DNA of 64,000 nucleotides, from positions 39,639 to 103,638 of the forward strand of contig NZ_LQPZ01000041.1 in NCBI RefSeq assembly GCF_002102395.1, given 5' to 3'. Source of the DNA: Mycolicibacillus trivialis. Its GTDB lineage: Bacteria; Actinomycetota; Actinomycetes; Mycobacteriales; Mycobacteriaceae. The translations under genes and the position numbers were made by a program. The notes under the pieces are model-generated. The model did not search any database, was not told the DNA's origin, and saw nothing but the letters and a program-made list of their open reading frames with translations. Shown here in pieces: positions 57,565 to 64,000 of the stretch (position 1 is its first letter; each line of letters opens with the position of its first letter).

Positions 57565-58673
57565 CGTTGGTCCAGCTTGGCCGGCGCGGGCGGCGAGGGT
57601 GCCACGATTTGGGTGAAGCGTCGGCGCAGGGCCAAGGACACGTAGATCAGACCGACCAGCACCGGTACTTCGATGAGCGGGCCGACGACTCCGGCCAGGG
57701 CTTGCCCAGAGGTGACGCCGTAGGTGGCGATCGCCACCGCGATCGCGAGTTCGAAGTTGTTGCCGGCGGCGGTGAACGCCAGTGTGGTGGTGCGCTCGTA
57801 GCCGATTTTCAGGGCAGCGCCGAGCAGGTAGCCGCTCGCCCACATGAGGGCGAAGTAGGCCAGCAATGGCACCGCGATTCGGGCGACATCGCCTGGTCGA
57901 GAGGTGATTTGGTGGCCCTGCAAGGCGAACAGGATGACGATCGTGAACAGCAACCCGTACAGCGCCCAGGGGCCGATGCGAGTCAGAAACCGCGAGTCAT
58001 ACCAATCGCGGCCTTTGGCGCGTTCGCCGAGGCGGCGAGACAAATACCCGGCCAACAGTGGGATACCGAGGAAGATCAGCACGGACTTGGCGATCTGCCA
58101 CACCGAGACGTCGATCCCGCTCTGTGGCAGGCCCAGCCAGCCGGGCAGCACCGACAGATAGAACCAGCCCAGTACGGCGAACATGACCACCTGGAAGACC
58201 GAGTTCAAGGCGACCAGCACCGCGGCGGCTTCACGGTCCCCGCACGCCAGGTCATTCCAGATGATCACCATGGCGATGCAACGGGCCAACCCGACAATGA
58301 TCAGCCCGGTGCGATATTCGGGCAGATCGGGCAGCAACGTCCACGCCAGAGCGAACATCAACGCCGGCCCGACCAGCCAGTTCAATACCAGCGAGGACCC
58401 CAGCAGCTTGCGGTCGGCGGTGACCTCGCCAAGCCGGTCGTAGCGGACCTTGGCCAGCGGCGGATACATCATCACCAGCAGCCCGAGCGCGATCGGCAAC
58501 GAGATCCCGTCGATCTCCACGGCGCCCAGTGCTTCACCCAGGCCGGGCACCACCCGCCCCAGCGTCAGGCCGGCGGCCATGGCCAGCCCGATCCACACCG
58601 GCAAAAACCGGTCCAATGTCGACATCTTGGCGGCCACTGCGGATCCAGCAGACGCCACGGCGGTGTCGCTCAT
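57561..58673 (-). CDS. acr3: Arsenite efflux permease Acr3
   Basis: 370-residue permease with about ten membrane helices. The conserved Cys in helix 4 (IVGLARCIAMVIIWNDLACG) and Glu in helix 9 (AAGNNFELAIAVAIATYG) required for arsenite transport are present. It exports As(III). Start ATG 58673 overlaps the arsM stop by four bases (ATGA). Confidence 0.94.
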   Translation of the reverse strand: MSDTAVASAGSAVAAKMSTLDRFLPVWIGLAMAAGLTLGRVVPGLGEALGAVEIDGISLPIALGLLVMMYPPLAKVRYDRLGEVTADRKLLGSSLVLNWLVGPALMFALAWTLLPDLPEYRTGLIIVGLARCIAMVIIWNDLACGDREAAAVLVALNSVFQVVMFAVLGWFYLSVLPGWLGLPQSGIDVSVWQIAKSVLIFLGIPLLAGYLSRRLGERAKGRDWYDSRFLTRIGPWALYGLLFTIVILFALQGHQITSRPGDVARIAVPLLAYFALMWASGYLLGAALKIGYERTTTLAFTAAGNNFELAIAVAIATYGVTSGQALAGVVGPLIEVPVLVGLIYVSLALRRRFTQIVAPSPPAPAKLDQR

Positions 58674-59461
58674 CCGCAGCATCCCGCGTCGGCCTTGCTG
58701 GCGCGGATGATCGCGCCGTGCATTCCTTCGGCGATTTCGTGGGTGAACTCCACAGTGGCGTCGGTGAATCCGACCGCGGCCAGTCCGTCGAGGTACTCCT
58801 GGCGTGACAGTGCCCCGGCGATGCAACCGACGTAGGAGCCGCGTTCGGCGCGCTCGGCCGGGCTCAGGTGGTCTTCGGCGACGACGTCGGAGATCCCGAT
58901 CCGTCCACCGGGGACCAGGACGCGAAACATCTCGGCGAGCACGGCCGGTTTGTCGGCCGACAGGTTGATCACGCAGTTGGAGATCACCACGTCGACGGCG
59001 CAGTCCGGCAACGGGATGTCCTCGATGGCGCCCTTGCGGAACTCCACGTTGGTGGCGCCGGCCTTGGCTTTGTTCTCCTCGGCCAGCGCGAGCATTTCGT
59101 CGGTCATGTCGATGCCGTACGCGAACCCTTGCGGGCCGACTCGGCGGGCGGAGAGCAGCACGTCGATACCGCCACCCGACCCCAGGTCGAGCACTCGTTC
59201 CCCCGCGCGCAGTTCGGCGATCGCAGTCGGGTTGCCGCAGCCCAGACTGGCTTCAACGGCCGTGATGGGCAACTCGGAGTGTTCGTCCGAGCCGTAGAGA
59301 CCCGCGCCGAAGATGACGCCGACATCGGCCGAATCGCTGGATCCGCAACAGCTCGCTGCGCTCAGTACGTCGCTGTTGGTGTCGCCACTGCGCACCGCGT
59401 CGGCGGCGGCACCGTAGCTCGCCTTGACCTGGTCGCGCAGTGCGTCATGTTCGGTGGTCAT
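58670..59461 (-). CDS. arsM: Arsenite S-adenosylmethionine methyltransferase ArsM
   Basis: 263-residue arsenite methyltransferase that forms methylarsenicals. SAM motif I is VLDLGSGGGIDVLLSAR; the arsenic-binding cysteines lie in ASLGCGNPTA, VISNCVINLS and SYVGCIAGAL, with extra pairs at the N-terminus (SCCGSS) and the C-terminus (GCCG). Start ATG 59461 with GGAAG upstream; ATG 59476 would add five residues. First gene of the ars operon, divergent from arsR. Confidence 0.92.
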   Translation of the reverse strand: MTTEHDALRDQVKASYGAAADAVRSGDTNSDVLSAASCCGSSDSADVGVIFGAGLYGSDEHSELPITAVEASLGCGNPTAIAELRAGERVLDLGSGGGIDVLLSARRVGPQGFAYGIDMTDEMLALAEENKAKAGATNVEFRKGAIEDIPLPDCAVDVVISNCVINLSADKPAVLAEMFRVLVPGGRIGISDVVAEDHLSPAERAERGSYVGCIAGALSRQEYLDGLAAVGFTDATVEFTHEIAEGMHGAIIRASKADAGCCG

Positions 59462-59550
59462 TCGTCTCACTTCCATTCATCGACAAGAGTCTATGGATGC
59501 AGTCTGCACGATCCATCGATACTCGTCAATACGTGTGGCATACTGGGGTC
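59462..59550. promoter_or_regulatory. arsM-arsR divergent control region
   Basis: The 89-base spacer holds an inverted repeat ATGGAT (59493-59498) / ATCCAT (59511-59516) with the small palindrome TGCAGTCTGCA (59498-59508) between. One of these is probably the ArsR operator controlling both directions. Confidence 0.5.
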
Positions 59551-59934
59551 ATGCCCGCCGCGACCGCACCCCCGACCGAACCCGACGGCTTGCCGCTGGC
59601 CGCAGACTTTGCGGCGTGCTGCAGCCCGATCACCGACGGCGTGCTCGACATCGTGACCGCCGAGCGGTTGGCGGGTGTACTCAAGGCGTTGGCTGAGCCG
59701 ACCCGGCTGCGGTTGGTCTCGCTGATTGCAAGCCAACCGGGTGGCGAGGCGTGCGTGTGCGACCTGACCGCCCCGGTGGACCTGTCCCAACCGACGGTGT
59801 CACACCACCTCAAGACCCTGGTCGACGCCGGCCTGCTTGAACGAACCCAGCGCGGCAAATGGGCCTACTACCGACTGGTGCCCGCCGCCCTGGAAGCGCT
59901 GGGTGGGGCATTTTCCCGCGCTGGCCGTTCCTGA
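59551..59934 (+). CDS. arsR: ArsR-family arsenic-responsive repressor
   Basis: 127-residue winged-helix repressor. The recognition region is DLSQPTVSHHLKTLVDAGLL. Metalloid ligands are likely among Cys23-Cys24 (AACCSP) and Cys68/Cys70 (EACVCDL), combining the N-terminal pair of the Corynebacterium-type sensor with the CVC motif. It leaves DNA when As(III) binds, freeing arsM-acr3-arsC. ATG 59551. Confidence 0.92.
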   Translation: MPAATAPPTEPDGLPLAADFAACCSPITDGVLDIVTAERLAGVLKALAEPTRLRLVSLIASQPGGEACVCDLTAPVDLSQPTVSHHLKTLVDAGLLERTQRGKWAYYRLVPAALEALGGAFSRAGRS

Positions 59935-60012
59935 GACGTGCCCCGTTTGCGCTAGACACCTCAGCCCTCTGGCACTTGGGCCGGCGCACTGGGCGACCGC
60001 CCCAGTCGAGCC

Positions 60013-60031
60013 CGGTGACCCTACGTCACCG
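60013..60031. terminator. Possible bidirectional terminator arsR/hrpA
   Basis: CGGTGAC-CCTAC-GTCACCG forms a perfect 7-bp stem between the convergent ends of arsR and hrpA. There is no T tract, as in many mycobacterial terminators. Confidence 0.4.
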
Positions 60032-60067
60032 ATGACCCGCGCACGCGGTGCCACCGTCGGCCAGATG

Positions 60068-62287
60068 TCAACGGAAACCATCGATAGCCCGGAAAATGCG
60101 CTGCGGGCTGACCGGCCGTGGTGTACCGAGCTGCTGGGCCCACAGGCTCACTCGCAACTCCTCGATCTGGCGTGCGATGTCGCGAACGTCGGCACCGAGC
60201 CGTCGGTCGGGAGACAAGGAGTCGAGCAGTTCGCGGTAGGCATCCGCCACGGCGTGCACGTGAGCCATCCGCTCCCGGTCGGCAGCGATCTTGTGCGGGA
60301 GCTGTTCGAGGCGACGCCGAATCGCAGCCAGGTAGCGGGTCAGATCGGCCAGGTGTGCGCGGCCGGTGGCCGTGACGAATCCAGGTGCCAGCAACCGGTC
60401 CATCTGGGCGCGAACGTCATCGATCGCGTCGCGCTGGGCGGGCGACGGTTCGACCGGCAACAGCAGTTGTACCTCGCGGGCTGCGGCCAACACCTTTTCG
60501 ACGCGGCCCACGATGTCCACGGTGGTCGGCACCAAGTCTTTCCCGACGCTCGTCTGCAGGGCGATGAATCCGTCCCGGCTCCACACCGGTTCGCCGACCA
60601 GGTCGGCGACTGCGGCGTCGGCGCAGTCCTCGATCAACGCTGCCAGCGAACCGTCGGGATTTGCCGCCAGCGCCAGCCGCATAGGCGAACCCAGTTGCCG
60701 CTCCACCGCTTTGACCGGCGAGGCCAGCCTGCACCGCAGCAACCTCCGGGTTCCCGGTGCCGCGACCACCTGCTGTTCGGCCGCGGTGGCAAAGACTCGA
60801 AGATCGACGGCGGCACCGGTGTCGACGAACGCCGGGTAGCCGCGTACCGTGCGTCCATCCACCTCGCGTTCCACCACGCGAGGCACGTCGTCGAGACCGT
60901 CGGGCCAATCGCGTAGCCCCCGGCGTTCCAGCTCGCCGGCCACCGCGCCGGCGATCGCGACCCGCGCCGGCTCGGCCAACCGTTCCTGCAACGCACCGAG
61001 ATCGGTCCCCCGGCCCAACTCACGGCCGTCAGCGGACTCCACCGCGAACGTCAACCGCAGGTGCGACGGCAACGCGTCCAGGTTGAAGGCGTCGACGGGC
61101 ACCAGTATCCCGGTGCGACAGTGTAATTCGCGCTGCACCGCCTCCAGTAACGCTCCGTCGTCCGGCTCGATCGCCGCCAGCACGGCGCGAGCGGTGTCCG
61201 GCGCGGGAACGAAATTGCGCCGTAGATTTTTCGGCAGCGAGCGGATCAGAGCGGTGACCAGTTCCTCGCGCAGAGCCGGAACCTGCCAGCTGAACTCCGC
61301 ACCGCCGAGCCGGGCGAGCACATCGATCGGCACATGCACCGTCACCCCGTCGTCGGCGGCGGCGGGTTCGAAGCGATAGGTCAGCGGCAGCGCGGTATCC
61401 CCGAATTGCCAGCTACTCGGGCGGCCATCGGTGACGGTCTCGGTGGCGCGCAGCAGGTCATCGCGAGTCAGGTTCAGTAGCGTCGGGGCCTCCCGGGATT
61501 GCTTCTTCCACCATGAGTCGAAATGCCGCGCGGATACCACCCCGTTCGGGATGCGGGCGTCATACAGGGCGTACAGTTCGTCGTCATCGACCAGCAGGTC
61601 GCGGCGGCGCGCTCGATCCTCGAGTTCTTCCAGTTCGGCGCGCAGGCGCGCGTTCTCCGCAACGAACCGATGATGGGTGCGCCACTCCCCCTGTACCAAC
61701 GCATGACGGATGAAAATCTCTCGCGCCACGGCCGGGTCGACGTCGGCATAGCCGACCCGACGTCGGGCCACCAGCGGGAGGCCGTAGAGCGTCGCCCGCT
61801 CGAAAGCCAATACCCGTCCTCGTTCAGCGTCCCAGTGCGGCTCACTGTAGCGGCGCTGAACCAACTCCCCCGCCACCCGTTCGACGACGTCGGGGTTGAT
61901 CCGGGCCGCGGTCCGTCCGTAAAGCCGGCTGGTTTCGACCAGTTCGGCCACCATCACCCATCGCGGCGGCCGCTTCGCCAGGACCGATCCGGGTACCAGT
62001 GCGAACCGCGCGTTGCGCGCGCCCAGGTAGTCGCGTCCGTCGACATGACGCATACCGACATGCGATAACAGCCCGGCCAGCAATGCCGCATGCAACCGCG
62101 CCCGGTCAGCGGGCTTGTCCCAACCGACACCGGATTCGCGCAGACCGAGATCGGCGGTGATACCGCGAAGTTGACCGACCAAGTCCTGCCATTCCCGAAT
62201 CCGCAGGTAGTGCAGAAACTCGTCGCGGCAAAGTCGACGAAAGCCGCTGCCGGACAATTCTTTACGTTGCTCAGTCAATATCTCCAC
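60068..62287 (-). CDS. hrpA: HrpA C-terminal part (split by frameshift)
   Basis: 739 codons that continue the HrpA helicase after the frameshift near 62275: [20 protein letters not shown] follows directly on the N-terminal part in normal HrpA. It carries the DUF3418-type C-terminal domains of HrpA. It could be started separately from GTG 62287, which overlaps the N-terminal frame by 13 bases, but no ribosome site is clear. See the N-terminal part. Confidence 0.75.
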   Translation of the reverse strand: MEILTEQRKELSGSGFRRLCRDEFLHYLRIREWQDLVGQLRGITADLGLRESGVGWDKPADRARLHAALLAGLLSHVGMRHVDGRDYLGARNARFALVPGSVLAKRPPRWVMVAELVETSRLYGRTAARINPDVVERVAGELVQRRYSEPHWDAERGRVLAFERATLYGLPLVARRRVGYADVDPAVAREIFIRHALVQGEWRTHHRFVAENARLRAELEELEDRARRRDLLVDDDELYALYDARIPNGVVSARHFDSWWKKQSREAPTLLNLTRDDLLRATETVTDGRPSSWQFGDTALPLTYRFEPAAADDGVTVHVPIDVLARLGGAEFSWQVPALREELVTALIRSLPKNLRRNFVPAPDTARAVLAAIEPDDGALLEAVQRELHCRTGILVPVDAFNLDALPSHLRLTFAVESADGRELGRGTDLGALQERLAEPARVAIAGAVAGELERRGLRDWPDGLDDVPRVVEREVDGRTVRGYPAFVDTGAAVDLRVFATAAEQQVVAAPGTRRLLRCRLASPVKAVERQLGSPMRLALAANPDGSLAALIEDCADAAVADLVGEPVWSRDGFIALQTSVGKDLVPTTVDIVGRVEKVLAAAREVQLLLPVEPSPAQRDAIDDVRAQMDRLLAPGFVTATGRAHLADLTRYLAAIRRRLEQLPHKIAADRERMAHVHAVADAYRELLDSLSPDRRLGADVRDIARQIEELRVSLWAQQLGTPRPVSPQRIFRAIDGFR

Positions 62288-63996
62288 AGATTGAGGTAGG
62301 CGAGGAAATCGGATTCCTCGTCGGCGAACCGAGCGTGGCTGGCCCGGGCCGCCTCCTCTTTGTCGGCCGGGCGTTCCCGTGGATCGGGGATCGTCAGTGC
62401 GGCCACCACAACCAACACCTCCCGCAGGCAGCCCTCGGTGTCAGCCGCCAGGATCATCCGCCCCAGCCGCGGGTCGACCGGCAGGCGGGCCAGTCGGCGC
62501 CCCACCCGAGTGATCTGCCCGGCCGGGTCGAAAGCACCGAGTTCCTGCAGCAGTTGCACCCCGTCGCGGATGCTGCGCGCATCCGGGGGGTCGAGGAAGG
62601 GGAAGCTCGCGATATCACCGAGTCTCAGCGCGGCCATCTGCAACAGCACTGCGGCAAGGTTGGTGCGCAGCACCTCCGGGTCGGTGTAACGCGGGCGGCC
62701 GGCGAAATCCGCCTCGGAATACAGCCGGATGCACACCCCCGGCGCCGTGCGGCCGGACCGGCCGGCCCGCTGTGCCGCTGATGCCTGCGAGATCGGTTCG
62801 ATCGGTAATCGCTGCACCTTCAGCCGCCGGCTGTAGCGCGAGATGCGAGCGTTGCCCGGGTCGATGACATAGCGGATCCCGGGCACCGTCAGCGAGGTCT
62901 CAGCCACGTTGGTGGCCAACACCACCCGGCGCGCAAACCGCGACCCGGTCGGGGGCGCGAAAACTTTGTGCTGCTCAGCGGTGGGCAGTCGGGCATACAG
63001 CGGCAGCACCTCAAGGCGGTGGTAGCCGCGCAACGCCTCGGCGGTGTCCCGGATTTCACGTTCGCCGGAGAGGAAGACCAAGATGTCGCCCGGTGGCTCG
63101 GTCAGCAATTCCTCGACCGCGTCAACGATCGCCTCGACCTCGTCGCGAGCGTGCGTCCGGGTAATCGGTCGGTCCGGGTCACTGGTGCCGCCGGGACGCT
63201 GGGTGGTCGCGACGGCGGTGACCGGGGTCTCCAGCGGGCGGTATCGGATCTCGACCGGGTAGGTCCGACCGGAAACCTCAATCACCGGCGCCCCGGAGAA
63301 ATGCGCCGCAAAGCGTCCCGGCTCGATGGTCGCCGACGTGACGATCACCTTCAGATCGGGCCGGCGCGGCAGCAGCCCGTGCAAGTAGCCGAGCAGGAAG
63401 TCGATGTTCAGGCTGCGTTCATGGGCTTCATCGAGGATCAACGTGTCATAGCGCAACAACTGACGGTCGCGTTGGATATCGGCGAGCAGGATGCCGTCGG
63501 TCATCAGCTTGATGAGGGTACGGTCGCTGACCTTATCGGTGAACCGGACCGTGTAGCCGACGATGTCGCCCAGCGGGCTGCCCAACTCGTCGGCGATGCG
63601 CTCGGCCACGGTCCGGGCGGCCAACCGCCGCGGCTGGGTGTGGCCGATGGCGCCGCGCACACCGCGGCCGATGTCCAGACAGATTTTTGGCAGCTGGGTC
63701 GTCTTGCCCGAGCCGGTCTCGCCGGCGACCACCACGACCTGGTGTTCCCGGATCGCCGCCGCGATGTCGTCGCGCCGGTCGCTCACCGGCAGATCGGGGT
63801 AGCTGATCGTGGGTGCGGCTGCGCGCCGCGCGGCGATGCGCGTCTCGGCGTCGGCGATGTCGTCAGCAAGTCGCCGCACCGCATCCGGGGGCGCGCCACG
63901 AAGCTTTTTCAGCCGCCTGCCTAAACCTCGATCCGTGGACTGTCCTCGCTGATGTGTTGAGGTATGGCTTTCGTGACTGTTCCGGGCTGGAGGCAT
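62275..63996 (-). CDS. hrpA: HrpA DEAH-box RNA helicase, N-terminal part
   Basis: 573 codons of a DEAH-box ATP-dependent RNA helicase: Walker [21 protein letters not shown] box [30 protein letters not shown], and the C-terminal helicase lobe with [20 protein letters not shown]. The frame stops at [12 protein letters not shown], where an intact HrpA continues LTEQRKEL; one extra T at the TATTGA (about 62278) would restore it. The two parts together give about 1310 residues, the usual length. The start ATG 63996 is four bases from the window edge and may not be the true start. Confidence 0.85.
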   Translation of the reverse strand: MPPARNSHESHTSTHQRGQSTDRGLGRRLKKLRGAPPDAVRRLADDIADAETRIAARRAAAPTISYPDLPVSDRRDDIAAAIREHQVVVVAGETGSGKTTQLPKICLDIGRGVRGAIGHTQPRRLAARTVAERIADELGSPLGDIVGYTVRFTDKVSDRTLIKLMTDGILLADIQRDRQLLRYDTLILDEAHERSLNIDFLLGYLHGLLPRRPDLKVIVTSATIEPGRFAAHFSGAPVIEVSGRTYPVEIRYRPLETPVTAVATTQRPGGTSDPDRPITRTHARDEVEAIVDAVEELLTEPPGDILVFLSGEREIRDTAEALRGYHRLEVLPLYARLPTAEQHKVFAPPTGSRFARRVVLATNVAETSLTVPGIRYVIDPGNARISRYSRRLKVQRLPIEPISQASAAQRAGRSGRTAPGVCIRLYSEADFAGRPRYTDPEVLRTNLAAVLLQMAALRLGDIASFPFLDPPDARSIRDGVQLLQELGAFDPAGQITRVGRRLARLPVDPRLGRMILAADTEGCLREVLVVVAALTIPDPRERPADKEEAARASHARFADEESDFLAYLNLWRY

Positions 63997-64000
63997 GGGG

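Noticed and set aside
62275..62287. Programmed -1 frameshift in hrpA
   Set aside because: There is no classic slippery heptamer or strong downstream structure seen, so a simple indel is more likely.

Overview
The window is a 64 kb piece of a GC-rich chromosome from a mycobacterium. The evidence is an antigen 85 mycolyltransferase, an Rpf resuscitation factor, BfrA with tandem IdeR iron boxes, a divergent OxyR/AhpC-AhpD locus, a long-form isocitrate lyase, FadD31-, cutinase- and REP13E12-type genes, and a gene order that largely follows M. tuberculosis Rv1869c to Rv1935c (compared from memory). It is not M. tuberculosis: oxyR and the long isocitrate lyase are intact, and phosphoketolase, an arsenic operon and HrpA are present. 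I see no rRNA, tRNA, CRISPR array, complete insertion sequence or prophage.

Layout. 1-6274: phosphoketolase (3' end outside the window) divergent from a two-domain CoA-transferase and a TLP1-like thiolase. 6282-12634 (minus strand): class III cyclase, MscS channel with a cyclic-nucleotide domain, and L-lactate dehydrogenase in one compact unit, then a ferredoxin-reductase-type flavoprotein, with a 49-codon frame on the opposite strand. 12714-17149: redox and iron block, with ahpC-ahpD-deaminase divergent from oxyR, an enoyl-CoA hydratase, and bfd divergent from bfrA across two IdeR boxes. 17125-22667: CocE-type hydrolase, SRPBCC protein, Rpf, a DUF6188-like protein, antigen 85 with a strong terminator, and a membrane-anchored DUF7159-like protein.

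22680-28566 holds a YceI-like protein and then a TetR-controlled cluster of a methyltransferase, a glycosyltransferase - methyltransferase - prenyltransferase-like operon and a thioesterase. The same 15-base element occurs at both divergent promoters, so the cluster looks like one regulon, probably making or modifying an envelope glycolipid or isoprenoid. 28687-38859 follows the Rv1893-Rv1902c segment: small proteins, a nitronate monooxygenase with a KstR box, a hydrolase-HAD-macro-methyltransferase operon, a Baeyer-Villiger monooxygenase behind a 17-bp palindrome, a thiamine-binding protein, CinA and an MFS symporter. 38974-52571 carries envelope and lipid genes (acyltransferase, SGNH lipoprotein, cutinase, FadD31, MDR reductase, enoyl-CoA hydratase), isocitrate lyase, Tpx, a NYN protein and an FAD oxidoreductase.

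52600-60000 is an accessory stretch with less uniform base and codon use. It holds short uncharacterised genes (one next to a possible IdeR box, one probably frameshifted), a secreted CBM2 protein, a 13E12-type HNH protein, a VapBC module, a hairpin-rich spacer, and an arsM-acr3-arsC operon divergent from arsR. The right edge holds hrpA, split by a single-base frameshift.

The best candidates for undescribed biology are the TetR/GT/methyltransferase/prenyltransferase-like regulon, the cyclase-channel-lactate dehydrogenase operon in which both the cyclase and the nucleotide-binding domain lack key residues, and the possible iron box in the accessory stretch.
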